DNA of 64,000 nt, taken from Larimichthys crocea. Taxonomy: Eukaryota; Chordata; Actinopteri; Sciaenidae. Each line of letters begins with the position of its first letter. Position 1 is the stretch's first letter. Positions 11,001-22,700 of the stretch are shown piece after piece. The notes beneath the pieces were generated by a model that was not told where the DNA came from, did no database searches, and saw only the letters and a program-made list of their open reading frames with translations. The translations under genes and the position numbers were made by a program. The stretch is taken from NCBI RefSeq assembly GCF_000972845.2, contig NC_040028.1, positions 14,134,871 through 14,198,870 on the forward strand. Reading direction: 5' to 3'.

Positions 11001-12815
11001 CTCCTTGGTTTTAATGACCAATTCAGATCCATACCAAAAGGCCAAAGCGGTACACAGGAAAATGCTGCACCATTGGAATCCATGAAAAACGCCTATGATT
11101 GTGCCCTTTTTCACACCCCAGACCTGAGCTTCCTCAAGATTTCCATCATATCTGTACAAATTTCACATTTTAACTTCAGTTCAAATCATGCGGTAATGGT
11201 TCATTTACAAAGTACAAAAACTTCTTGTGATCTTAGAAATACGGTTGAGCTCGGACATCAGGAAGGAGCATGGAGTAGTGGATTTTGTGAAATACAAAAT
11301 ACCTCTCAGCTTCTTTTTCCTGCCCACCAAACGCTGCTACCGTTCTGATGGATGACAGGACCTCGTCAGCCACTGCTCCTGCCTTTGCGTAGGCCTTTAG
11401 TTCTCGTCCTGTCAACCGAGCCAGAGCCTTCGGCAACAAGAAAGAAATTAACACAAAAATATTTAAAAGAAATATTGCTTATTGATTCACAGATGGTCTC
11501 TTACCATGGCCATAAGTCCAGCAGCTACTCCTATCAGTGGACTCGCTGCTATGTCCACCAAAGTCAGCTTCCATCCGCTAATGAATCCAACTATGTAGCC
11601 AAATACAAACGTAGAAAACCTCTCAATGAAGATAGACATCTGGTCAGCTATGGCATTGTTGATCTTGTTGATATCACTGCAAAGGAACAGAAACACTGTT
11701 CTGAGTAAAACATTCACACTGATAACAGCCTCTTCTGCAGATAAAGAGCCCCAACTCACTCTGATATCCTTGTGTTCAGTTCACCAACGGAGTTGCAGTC
11801 AAACCATCCAATCTCCATTCGCATTATTTTTCTGAAATAGGTCTTTCTTATTTGATGAATTTGTCTTGCAGCCGCTGTCACCCAGAAGACAATCTACAGT
11901 TTTAACAATCAGAGTGGTACAAAATTATTTGTGTGAAATAATGTGTCAAATTAAAGCTGAATATTTTAAGCATTAAACACTTACCTGAAAATAACTAACA
12001 ATCAGAACTCCAAATCCGATTCCAACATAGTAATATGCAAATGTGGTCATCTGTCTTTCAATATCCACCCTGCCAAGAGACTAAAATGTGTAACAGCAGC
12101 TTTTACCCTGTAACAACAGTCACATGAGCAATTAACTAAAGACTTACCCACAGTACACTGTGTTATTTTCAGCTGTTTCATATATAGAGCCATTTTTCCA
12201 GTAGATTGTGTTGTTGATGCATGTCTTGTTTGGGTCTTTTAGTTCTTGGACTTCAAGCTCATAGGCCACAAATGTGTTCGTTACCATGCCATACACAAGA
12301 AGCATGAGAGGTGCAGCTGCACCGTGTAAGAGGGCGCACAAACTCCCCAGTACCATCATGACCTTGTCTTTCCAGGTGGCAAATCGAAACTGCAAAAAGG
12401 AATTTGAGGATTAAAAAATTGTAACAATGGTCTGAATATACTTTTTATAAGTAATCTACCAAATGAATGTAAAATATTGTAAAATGTAGTGACTCCAAAA
12501 CAAAGATGCAGTATTTACCAGCTCAAAGTATCCAACACCTGTTTCTTCATTTTTCTTCTCATCTCTGAAACACAAAATTAAATTAAAGCCCCAAGAATAT
12601 TTTATGACAACATATTGTGGCCTGAAAAATCTCAAAATACACTTACCCATTCTCAATGTCTGAAAAAAAAAACAACAACATATATTTAGCCAATATTTTT
12701 CTCTTTCTTTTTATTTGCTGTTATTGAGTCCAGGTTTGTTTTGTTTTGGCAATGAAAATGACTCACCTCTGTCATCTGTTGTAGAGTTGATACATTTTTT
12801 CATGTTTGTTGCCAT
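5034..12815 (-). CDS. abcb11: abcb11 copy 1 (bile salt export pump), frameshifted in last exon
   Basis: ATP-driven bile salt exporter of the hepatocyte canalicular membrane (full ABCB: TMD1-NBD1-TMD2-NBD2). All 27 coding exons are present: 12767-12815, 12647-12659, 12519-12564, 12148-12389, 11985-12069, 11760-11893, 11505-11676, 11303-11427, 10977-11151, 10735-10848, 10519-10629, 10318-10443, 10033-10236, 9788-9958, 9482-9671, 8877-8955, 8369-8447, 8111-8275, 7903-8007, 7622-7783, 7309-7512, 6982-7223, 6731-6887, 6431-6628, 6119-6325, 5380-5568, 5034-5275. All have GT-AG borders. Differences from copy 2: exon 16 is 18 bp longer; exon 26 has a 42-bp in-frame duplication of the NBD2 signature; exon 27 has a 41-bp duplication that stops the frame right after the H-loop IVIAH, giving about 1271 aa and losing the final ~43 residues. 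It also carries odd TMD substitutions. Either a decaying duplicate or an assembly-damaged gene; I cannot tell which from sequence alone. Confidence 0.9.
5174..5255. repeat. Perfect 41-bp tandem duplication in copy 1 exon 27
   Basis: 5174-5214 is repeated exactly as 5215-5255. Copy 2 has a single unit here (around 19843). The unit codes for [13 protein letters not shown] in the last exon. Because 41 is not a multiple of three, it shifts the frame and brings a TGA three codons after IAH. Confidence 0.95.
5461..5545. repeat. 42-bp tandem duplication in copy 1 exon 26
   Basis: The unit at 5461-5502 recurs at 5503-5544, with one more matching base. It duplicates 14 residues, [14 protein letters not shown], which is the NBD2 ABC signature and what follows. 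The reading frame is kept. Copy 2 has one unit (about 20089-20130). Confidence 0.95.
8448..9481. other. Introns flanking copy 1 exon 16, repeat-derived
   Basis: Besides exon 16 (8877-8955), these introns hold repeat-like sequence around 8510-8830 with variants of the acttgg/gacttg motif seen in a common fish repeat. The same motif flanks the LINE in the matching intron of copy 2. No further gene. Confidence 0.4.
10838..10919. repeat. Perfect 41-bp tandem duplication at copy 1 exon 10 acceptor
   Basis: 10838-10878 is repeated exactly as 10879-10919. The unit contains the 3' splice site of exon 10 and its first 11 coding bases, so copy 1 has two identical candidate acceptors. Use of the one at 10848 gives the normal 114-bp exon; use of the distal one would add 41 bp and shift the frame. 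Copy 2 and the left-arm fragment have a single unit. Confidence 0.95.
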
Positions 12816-14180
12816 GACACTGGCAGGTCCTCACTTGACAACAGTGGATAAAAGAAAAGCTAAATTAGTTTTGTCAGTCCTGGGCACAAAATTGAGATCT
12901 GTCATTCATTTGTTTTTATTATTACATAAGTATTAGTACAGAAAATATGAATATTTAAAATATGTGGTTTATTAAAAGGGAAATTGAGACACAATGATAG
13001 TAGTTAGATTCAGGGGGTTAATGCCCGTTAGGACAAGTAGAAGAGAGAATTTGCTCCTTCTTTACAGCCGGTTATTATTCATTAAACAGGTGACTGATAA
13101 TACCACCAAAAAAAAAACTGTAAAAACCTGTTAGAAGCCCAGCTTCATGAGAAAGATTTTTCACTGATACCATATAGCGAGTTACAGAAGTTCAGTTTTG
13201 AAAATATAAAGACATGGATTATCTTTTCATGGTCTGACTGTGAGAGCATGGATTTGACCCTTGAGATGGTTCTTAGTTGGAAAAACTAAGCTTGGACAAG
13301 TTTCCTGACATGTAGTTGGAACGTGAAGTCTGAATCAAACAGTATGTAGTAAGGTTGCTAGCAGAGGGCTTGATATTAGCATACATTACATGCATATATT
13401 TTGCATTAACAGTCAAACAGGGATAAATTAAACAGGTTTTGCTGCACCACTTCTTTCATCTGCCAACTAGTTGTTTCATCTGCCAAATTACAGTTACATT
13501 TTTTAAATATGCTTAGGGAAAGTCAGTTAACGTCTAAGCAGACTGTCCATTTGCATTTAGGGTGGTGCATGAATTGTAACTTTGCTTACACTAACAGGCC
13601 CAGTTTCTATTTGACATGTGTCTGCAGATGCGGCCGCTAAAACTGCTGCTCCAAATGGTGTATCACATCTTCTTTTCCTCCCCACAGCCTGACAGCAACC
13701 CTTGTACTGATCTCCCCACAATAATACAACTTGCTAGCTCTGACGAAAAAACATTGTAGTCAAAATCTGGTGTCACGTTTTCCAATAAATTCTGACTAGG
13801 CCATGTCTGTCACATATACTTGGATACTTGAAGTTTTGCTTCACAGCACGGTCTTCCCCCACCACATTTCCCTTTTGAATACTGGACAATGCATTTCCTT
13901 GAGCTAGAAAATGTGTTAGTGATGGGAAATTTCCATCAAACTCAGCAGTGACAATCGTCCAACCTTCAGACACAACCTGTGTTAAGACAGTATGCTAAAT
14001 ATATTGTGTCAACCTATCAATTTCCCCCTCAGCTCTGCACTCACAAGTGAAAGTTTTACTGCCAACTTCAGTCAACTCAACCAAGCACCATGATTAAAGA
14101 CAATGGAAGCATTGGAAATAGTACAGATATATACTGTAGGTCCTTACCAGATCTTCCTGATGACACAGAAGGCAGTCAAG
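12816..14180. other. Upstream flank of abcb11 copy 1
   Basis: No coding gene seen. It is a diverged direct repeat of the flank of copy 2: 12935-13105 matches 28981-29155, and about 13770-14260 matches about 29830-30305, showing that the tandem duplication included several kb upstream. A promoter or 5' untranslated exon for copy 1 must lie here, but I cannot place one. Confidence 0.6.
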
Positions 14181-14399
14181 GTTGAAGCTTGTGCCGGCTG
14201 GGTTCACAGCAGCCACTGCGAAAAAGATTCCTGAACCCTATGATGACTTCAACTCCAATGACAACAGACAAAATGAATATTAAACCTAGACTGATGGAAC
14301 CTTTGTGGGCATATCCAAACAGGTGTGGTACTATGCTGTTACATTGCCCCTGGCAGTGTAATTTGCTGTAATTGTAATACGGTATATCAATAGAGCTGC

Positions 14400-14690
14400 C
14401 ATTGAGGCTGCCGTCTTTTTCTTTTTTTTTAACCAGAGTGGTGGAGTTGATTGTCCTATGTGAGCTCCTCCGCAATGTGGAACTTGGAGCTCGAGACCTA
14501 CTCCACTTCAATTCCTGTGATGTTTAGGAAAAAAATAGTTCCTACGGTGTCTGCTGAAATCTGTGATAATTTTTTTTTATGTTCAGCCACAGGTTGTTTT
14601 CTGTAAACCATCCAACTAGTTTGTGGGCTGTCTCATCTCCACTGCTGTGTCATCTGCAAATTGTAATGCAATGTGTTTGTGTCACAGGTT
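14400..14690 (-). mobile_element. LINE remnant, FADD block (right arm)
   Basis: On the minus strand this reads LQFADDTAV and the degraded downstream block LVGWFTENNLWLN, the counterpart of 2860-3150. It is separated from its N-terminal half (15841-16110) by about 1.15 kb. Confidence 0.75.
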
Positions 14691-14699
14691 GGTTTAGGA

Positions 14700-15840
14700 G
14701 TGGACCCAAATGCAGACACAGAGGTATTACTTTGTGAAAGCAAGAAAAGGTGTTCATTAAATGAATTCAGGTTTTTCACACTTCCAAACTGGATGCAGGT
14801 TCCGTGGCTAAGGTCCTCCTAAGAGAAATCATCCTATAATAAAAGGCAATTTCCACCAAACTAAGCGGTCACAATGGTCCAATCTCTAGAAATCCATCTA
14901 TGAAAGGCATGTCTGAATTTTATGGCTCTAAAATGTATGAAGCAAGTATGTTGAAATATTGTGTCAATCTATCAGTTTCCCCTTCAGCTCTGCACACAAG
15001 TGAAAGTTTAACTGCCCTGGAGAACCTGTGAGTCAAACACATATAGACACATACTGTATGCGCAAGAGAGAAATACAATAAGAGGCACCTTGTCCCAAGG
15101 CCCGTGTCTTGTCCCCTTTCCCACTTAAACTGCAGTGCAAAGTTACACATGTGTTGTTGTTACACACATGTTGAGTCATTCATTTCTGTTGTCCTTCGTC
15201 GACACCTGTCTCAGATGTATCAACGCTGTCTCAGTTGATCAGAACAGCTGAAAAATGAATTAATGAATCCAGAATAACTATTGTGGTACTTAAATAAACC
15301 ATAGCTTAGATGTAACATAAATACATACCTAATAAAAACATACCTAAATTGATGATAATGATGAATGATAAAAGGTGGAATATGTGGGGCAAGTTACTTT
15401 TTTTTTCTCATACTCATACTGCTCACTTCTGTCCTTGCAAAAAAACACCTCTGCACCCACACATCTAAACCAGCTCAGGTTTCCTCTGTCTTGGCACATA
15501 TAGATATAAATACATCTTGTGTTCTACTATACAGTCAGTCAGTTTGAGTGTAGCTCAAGTGAAAGTCATTGTTTGTCTTTCCAGTTTCTCCTCACTCTCT
15601 CTTTCTCTATACTTTTTTTATATAATTCAGCCAGATTTAGCGCTGTTTTGACATCCTTTGTACTGAAGTATTAAAAGTAAATATTACATCTTCTTATATC
15701 AATAAAATGCCGTAGCCTATTGTTGACAGCGGTCTTGGCGGTATTCCTGTCTAACCTTATGTGTTTGGTTGCACAACACGCACATGACACTCGTAGCACA
15801 CTGTATTAGTGATGTGCCACTGTTTGCGACTGACACATCA
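14700..15840. other. Sequence interrupting the right-arm LINE
   Basis: Repeat-derived stretch between the two LINE halves; 14770-15240 matches 1340-1830 inverted. Short frames only. The segment about 15250-15780 has no clear left-arm counterpart. No gene identified. Confidence 0.45.
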
Positions 15841-16110
15841 CTACTTCAGGGTCAGGCTTGGAGAGAGCTCGGTACCAAGTCTGACTGTTTGACAGTTTGA
15901 TAGAAAGTCCTTGATCCATATGCAGAGACAGTTGCTGAGACCCAGGTCAAACAGTTTGGTATCCAACCTACTGGGGAAAATAGTGTTGAATGTGGAGCTG
16001 AAGTCTATAAACAGCATCCTCACATATGTCCCATTTAGCTCAAGGTGGGTCAGTGCAGCATGGAGAGCTGTTTGACGGCATTGTCTGTGGACTCTGTAGA
16101 TTGTATGTGT
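15841..16110 (-). mobile_element. LINE reverse transcriptase fragment (right arm)
   Basis: The minus-strand frame reads [19 protein letters not shown], then [11 protein letters not shown] and TVRLG, typical of LINE reverse transcriptase. It runs slightly further N-terminally than the left-arm copy and differs from it at only four or so of 60 residues. A related, more decayed piece on the same strand lies at about 30550-30680 upstream of copy 2. Confidence 0.8.
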
Positions 16111-16609
16111 TTTAAAACCAGTCTTGTGATAGGTGTGTGTATTCTCAGTGAACATCGCAGCAAAACATCAAAACTGTCCATCTACAGATATCCTGTGGAT
16201 CTGTCATTACCATGTTTTCTTTACATTTTAAAAACCACAGTTCATCTTTTTAAGAGCACTTGTATGTGCAAAATGTGCAGAAACAGTATTTTAACTCGAC
16301 GTTTGCACGTGAACATCCTCAGATTCACCACGAGGTGGTGAAGAGTGGCAGTAAAGACAGGGGAAGTCAAACAAACGTCATTTCCTGTGTTCAGTCCCCG
16401 CCTCTTGCAGACCGCGGATTTTTTAAAAATAACGACTGTTTGAGGAGTCAGACTGAAGTCAAAGGCTGCACGTTTATTTAAAGCTTGTAAGTACCGTGTC
16501 TATATTTAAACAAACCAACGAATGTGAAATACATCTGTAAACAAGTCACTTCGTTTCATCTCTTGCTCAAGCAAGGCGAGTTCTGAAGCAAGCAACGGCT
16601 AACTGACTA

Positions 16610-16910
16610 ACCGCTAGCGATTCCCGGTGTTTCGGTTTAAGGAGTGACCGTGTTAACTGCCGACTGTCTTTAGTTGTCATAGTTACGGCAGCCGTTGTAA
16701 ACAGGAAGATGGGTTATTTGTTTATTTTTAATTAAGGTTACAATGTAAAAAAAAAACCCAAAACAAACAAACACCCGTGAATCTGATTCGTGTCTTGTTC
16801 GACAATTACGTGTTATTTTCCTGTTTCAGCAGTTGTCGTAACTACGACATTTCGGCTGACGGTCGCCAGTTAACACGGCGACTCGTTAAACCGTAACACC
16901 GTAAAGTTAA
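16610..16910. mobile_element. Foldback (MITE-like) element, right-arm copy
   Basis: 16615-16707 and 16821-16905 form imperfect inverted repeats about 75-90 bp long, with a spacer of roughly 115 bp containing an A run. Counterpart of 172-473. Non-coding. Confidence 0.5.
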
Positions 16911-17149
16911 CCTGCTTATATGACACCAGTTATAGGGTTATACAGTTATCCTCTCCAACTCAGCTGTTATCTGTCAACACTTTACTCGGTAACGTTAATG
17001 TTATACACGGACAAACGTAACTAACGTAACTTAATGTTGTTGTTTTAACAGATGTTAAAGTCAACCAATCCCAATTTATGGTTAATTAATGTATTATTTA
17101 TATAACAACCATATAGGCTTGCAGGTATATGTGTGGTGGTTTAACTATT

Positions 17150-17237
17150 GATCTGTGCCATACCTTTTTACACTGTTTTATATGATAGGTAAGGGCACCT
17201 ATCATATAAAACAGTGTAAAAAGGTATGGCACAGATC
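17150..17237. repeat. Perfect inverted repeat, 41-bp arms, 6-bp spacer
   Basis: 17150-17190 is the exact reverse complement of 17197-17237, separated by aagggc. It would fold into a 41-bp perfect stem. No coding content. The arm length equals the period of two tandem duplications in abcb11 copy 1. Confidence 0.97.
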
Positions 17238-18204
17238 TTAAAATAAATTAATTTACAGAAAGTGGACTGGATATCATCATCTTTGGCCTTTTGTATTTAT
17301 TTCTCAATACAGCCAGACATTAAATATATAAATGACAATAATACACTGACGATATGAACAGCTACAATCTATACTGCAATATGAATATAGCTGAGAATAA
17401 TTTAATTTAAGTGCACATGATGAAACCTGTCCTGTTGTTGTTTTTCTCGCAGACATCTGAACATCATGACGTCCATCACTGATCCCAACATGAGTGACCG
17501 GTTATCATTACATTATTTATACCGCTGGAGGTAATTTGTTTGATTTAGGATGAGTTTTGTATTTTTGATCTTCATGAGTCAAGTCAGTCAGGCATCAGAT
17601 GATTTGACTTGGCTTAACACAGGCAGCTCCTCAACATAAGTTGACGGGAAATTACGTGTCTTCCCGTTAAGTTTGCCAAACCACCAACCATTGTCTTCCT
17701 TTATGTGAATATCTAGTGATCTCAGCCTTTTTAAGTCATATCTTAAGAGCCCCTTTTTTAGATTGGCGTTTTATTCCAACTAGGGCAGTGCCGTTCCTCA
17801 AGTGTACTCCTTCTGTCTGCTGCTTTTTACGTATTTCTGAGAGGTTTTTACCACTATAGCACTTTTAATTTTAATTGTATTCATTAGGTATGTACATTTT
17901 ATGTATTGTTTTTATGGCTTTGTTGTAAAGCACTTTGGTTACCGTCTGGCCATTGTAAAGGGCTATATAAATAAACTTGATTTGATTTCATACATGTAAA
18001 GATTGTGTAGTAGCTCAGAAATTATAATTAAAGGCTGGATAACAACTGAAATGTTGTGATTGAGCATGTACTGAAACACTCATTCAAAAAACATCCCCAG
18101 AACTCGGAAGATCAAACCTGCAACGACAGAAGTATTTAGACGTATTATTAGAAGTATTATTTCAGTGCTAAAGGTAACACTGATGTAATGGTATGATACA
18201 AAAT

Positions 18205-18402
18205 AAAAACTCTGCACAGAGGTGACAGTGGAGGAAGGCCTCGTGAAGTTCAGAGTAGAATGATGTAACATTTTTATCCATGTTTCTTTATACAGGAAGT
18301 CCATTCTGTCACGCCATGGGCTCGTCATATGTGTGGTATGTGATGATCATTCTGCTCTGAACTTCACGAGGCCTTCCTCCACTATCAACTCTGTGCAGAG
18401 TT
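18205..18402. repeat. Long imperfect hairpin, ~57-bp arms
   Basis: 18205-18262 and about 18343-18402 are near-perfect reverse complements (shared core aggaaggcctcgtgaagttc and its complement) around an ~80-bp loop. Looks like a small palindromic MITE. Confidence 0.8.
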
Positions 18403-19017
18403 TGTGAAACCTGTTTTGTGACTCTTATCTAACCTTGATCTCCTCGTGCTTCATGAAGTCTTCCAGCTCATGGTGGAATTGTTGCGTTTCTGTTAATAAT
18501 ATTATAAAGAGTACGGTCTAGACCTGCTTTGTATGAAAAGTGTCATGAGATAACTTTTGTTATGATTTGGCGCTATATAAATACAATTGAATAAAAGATT
18601 TTTATAATTTTGGAAAATCATTCATTCAGTTTTAAAGATCCATGGTAACAGTTCAACAACATATGTCAGATCTAACATCTCTGCATTTTGAAGGACCCAT
18701 TAAATCTTTCAGGGTTTCTCTGCTGCAGCACCCACACACATGTATGATCGGTTTATTTGTGTATCCTGCTCTGTTTGAACTATATTAAGTTCTATGAGTC
18801 ACTTCAAATTCAGACATTATTCAGCCAAAATGTAATGAGGTAGAACAGAGTCTGTAATGTAACTACATTGGGCAGATTAGTTAAACTCTACAGCAGAACC
18901 CATTTACACATCTTGTCTGTGGTTTCTTAGTGTTCAGTGGCACCTGAGGTCTGGCACTAAATGATGTACAGTAATTGTGCTAAGTGAGCAGGCTATTTGC
19001 TAAGTATTATAATATAT

Positions 19018-19260
19018 TATGTGTGTGTGTGTATGTATGTATGTATGTATGTATGTATGTATATATATATATATATGTATATGTATATATGTATATATGT
19101 ATGTATATATATATGTCTCTCTATCTATAGTATATTATGTAGATATATGTAATCTATATTGTATAATATATATCTATATGTCTATGTGTGTGTGTGTGTG
19201 TGTGTGTGTAATTCTCTATATGTAGATATATATATATCTTTATCATATATATATTATAGT
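19018..19260. repeat. Compound TG/TATG/TA microsatellite
   Basis: Alternating runs of gt, gtat, at and tgtg units, including about twelve gt units near 19186-19208. The long open frame here is only the translation of the repeat. Confidence 0.95.
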
Positions 19261-19474
19261 ATTAAAATCAACTTTTTACTGATTATTTCAGAAACGATGA
19301 GCTAGAGATACTCCTCCAGATTCACTAATTTCACTAAAAACATTAGAAAAACAAATGTTCAGGACTGTATTATTGTTACTCAACTATTTGGATTTCTCAA
19401 GACAAATGCAAGGATAATACAAAACTCACTGGTAGACTCTGAAAACGTGTTTCCTTGGAGAAAGAAGAAGTAGA

Positions 19475-19519
19475 AATAGAATATTTATTGATTCCTGGAG
19501 GGGCAATTCTTGGGGGAAG
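19475..19519 (-). mobile_element. SINE 3' tail fragment
   Basis: Near-identical to the tail of the SINE at 4612-4660 (aatagaatatttattgat, then cctggagg). Only the tail is present, downstream of copy 2 at a position equivalent to the SINE downstream of copy 1. Confidence 0.65.
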
Positions 19520-19645
19520 AAACAGAAGATGAGAACAGTTTCATCCCTATATGCCTCCCCATGATTTACATACAATCTTGTTGCATAAATCTAATGTCAG
19601 TACTTCACCAAAGATTTTCCCAGTGTGATACCACAAGTGAACACA

Positions 19646-19651
19646 TTTATT
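19646..19651 (-). terminator. Candidate polyadenylation signal of abcb11 copy 2
   Basis: tttatt on the plus strand is AATAAA on the minus strand, 53 bp beyond the stop codon. Position suits a short 3' UTR; cleavage site not proven. Confidence 0.5.
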
Positions 19652-19703
19652 CAAACGTACAATAAGATATAAAATCACTTTGATCATACGTGGTTGCAGG
19701 TGT

Positions 19704-22700
19704 CTAGCTAATAGGAGCGCCTGTTGTCACCAGTTTATAATAGGCGCCTTTCTCTGCCATGAGTTTATCATGTGTGCCTCGTTCTATGACAGCTCCATTA
19801 GACATCACCGCTATGATGTCAGCCTTCTGGATAGTAGACAGCCGGTGAGCGATGACAATGCAAGTTCGTCCTTTCATTGCCTCATCCAGAGCACACTGGA
19901 CAATCTGCAGGAAAACAGAACCCACTTTAAGTAGACTCATATCATAAAAAGATCTACTTATGAAAATGAGTATATGGCTTTATGTTTATGTGTTTATAAA
20001 TGTATTACCTTTTCACTTTCTGTGTCAAGGGCAGAGGTAGCTTCATCTAGTAGCAGGATCTTGGGGTTTCTGACGATGGCCCGGGCAATGGCAACGCGTT
20101 GTTTTTGTCCTCTTGACAGCTGGGAGCCATGGGCACCTACCTGAGTCTCATATTTCTAAAAATGTAAATGAGAGAAGTGGAGAAAGCAAAAGAGTACAAA
20201 GTCAACAATGCTTTTCATGCATAAATATAATAATAATAATATAATATGAAACTTTTCTACAAAATAAAGATGAAAGTACAACTCATAATGATAATGCTCT
20301 CTACTTTCTTGACCACCCTGCCAGTTCTCTGCAATAAATAACTGTTAAATAAGCAAACTATATCATACCATGAATACCAAAGTCAAATTAACCTTCAACA
20401 AAGCTAAAAGAGTTGCTTACAATACCTAATCAATAACCAAGATTAATGACAGGATAGGATGCTTCAGATATTTGAACTCACATTTGGTAGCGACATGACA
20501 AAGTCATGAAGGTAGGCTTTCTTAGCGGCCTCAACAATCTCTTCCATGCTAACACTGCGTGTGTTATCTCCATATTGAATATTCTCCGCTATGCTGCAGC
20601 CAAACAACACTGGCTCCTGGGACACTATGCCAATCTGAGATCTTAGGAAGGGCACATTGACCCTAAGAGATGGGCGGCCATCAATCAACTGAAAATAACA
20701 GATGACATGATTAAAACAGAGTCAATGTCTTTGGAATAGATTATACAGATTTTTTTTTTATTAACAAAATGCATGTCTAAATCAGTCTACCTACCACTTT
20801 CCCATCATCAGGGTCATAGAACCTTTCTAACAGTTGGACACTGGTGCTTTTCCCACAGCCACTGCTCCCAACAAACGCCAAAGTCTGACCAGGCTTCACA
20901 GACACAACCAGGTCATTCAACACCTGGACATCTGGCCGTGTTGGATAGGTGAACTTGCAGTTGACGAATTTTATTTCACCTCTGAAGTTTTCCTAAAGAT
21001 GGATAATTCAGCTTAATCATTAAGAAATAACATAACAAAATGACATCTTATTATACATGATACAATCTTAGTAATGAATTCACCAACCCATTTCTCTCCT
21101 TCTGTGTGGCTCATGCTGATTTTAGGAACTCTGTCCAATAGTTTGAAAAAATGAGCAGCTGCAGATTTGGCTTTGGCATAACCTGGAGTGAAGGAGGAAG
21201 CTCTGCCCAGTGCTGTCCCACTGACAACTACAGCTGAAATCACTCTGGAGAAACACCAGGTTGATGTTTGATAATCACATCACAAAACACAAACAATATT
21301 TTAATATAGTATCTGAATAAGACAACAATTTTACCAACCTAAAAACCATCATGTAATGTAACCCCTCAGCGCTAACCAGATAACCTCCATATCTAAATGC
21401 AGCAGCATTTGCCATGAAGATGACACACTGAGCAAAACCAAAGCAGAGTCCATAGACGTTGGCTCTCTTCTTGGCAGATTTATATGGAGGCTCGAGTTTC
21501 TCCTCATATGATTCCACAAATGAGTTCTCTTTGGCCAATCCTGCAATCGTCCTGATGTTAGCAAGAGCCTCACTGGATACCTGTGGGAGAAAGTTATGAT
21601 CTTATACTGTAGCCTTTGGTTTCTCAGAGAGATGTATAGGGTCACCAATCTTCCATGGTGCTTACCTGACCTGCTTCTTCCATGGCTTTTTTATCTTTAT
21701 TTTCAAAACCTATCAGCATTTTGGCTTGGAATGCCCCAGATAGCCCAATGAATGGCAAGAAGCACAAAACTACCAAAGCTAATTTCCAACTGAAGTAGAA
21801 TGCAATGATCAAAGATGCTCCAATGTTGGTCAGCGAGTTGACGATCATTCCAATCTGAGATCCCGTTGCCTGCAGAAACCACACCAGCCACATTTAAAAC
21901 AATGTTGCAGTACCAAACCTATGCATATTGTATTTTTAAATAACATGATATGTATACACGCATGTCTGTTAAACCATTACTTACCCCTTGCACCATGGAT
22001 GCATCAGTGGCCAGTCTGGTGGTCAGAGCTCCAGGGCTGTTTCTGGGGTCATCAAACCAGCCAACCTCTTGACTCAACATGGCCTGGAAGCCCAGTTTCC
22101 TTAGACGACGGGTCAGCAGCTCTCCAGACTTTGCAAAAGCAAAGCCCTGGAACATTAAATTAGATTGTTTCAATTGTTTTGTTCTGCTTCATTACAAAGA
22201 TATGCATACACTTAGTATCTTAATCATGTTGCAAATTCTGATACAAACCTGTAAAAATTGGGAAAAGAAACTAGCCACAGCTACAATGCAAAATAGAACA
22301 CATATCCCGTTGATCTGCTCCCTCTGTTCATTCGAGTCAGGAATGGAAAACGTCTGCAAATACATAGATCATGTAAGTAATTTGCACTTCAACACACTTC
22401 TTTAGAACAATAATTCATCACAAGCTATGGAAGCCTATGAAATATGCAAACCTCACCCCAAGAATTTGACTGAACAGGACAGCATAGATGGGGTTGACAG
22501 AGCCATTGACAGCAGCTCCCAGAGACCCCATCAGCATGTAGGGCCATTCTGGTTGGTTGTATTTGAGGATTCGTGCTACTGGGGCAGTCTCTACATATTC
22601 ACCTGGTTCATCTTTACAATTCTGTTAAAGAATAAGCACTGAAGCTATTCATTTACACTGCACAGCTTCTAATAAAGGAAATGTATTTCATAACGTGAAA

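Larger units (their letters stand above)
10613..17049 (-). repeat. Right arm of large inverted duplication
   Basis: Reverse complement of 33-4611 with indels. It contains copy 1 exons 1-11, the upstream flank, LINE pieces and the foldback element. Homology starts 17 bp inside exon 11 (10613) and fades at about 17049. The intervening unique segment, 4612-10612, holds the SINE and the 3' two thirds of copy 1. Confidence 0.9.
17050..19645. other. Intergenic region between the abcb11 copies
   Basis: No gene seen. It holds two hairpins (17150-17237 and about 18205-18402), a microsatellite (about 19018-19260), a tail resembling fish LINE/SINE 3' ends (ctatataaataaact at about 17963), and a SINE tail at 19475-19519. 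Open frames are short; the 82-aa minus frame at 18080-18328 lies over the hairpin and is not convincing. Confidence 0.6.

Noticed and set aside
11352..11708. Plus-strand frames of about 118 codons over abcb11 exons 7-8 (similar ones at 3604-3960 and 26893-27253)
   Set aside because: They are antisense shadows of conserved abcb11 exons, which is why they recur in all copies.
19019..19225. 68-codon frame of Met, Tyr, Val and Cys repeats
   Set aside because: It is the translated TG/TATG microsatellite.
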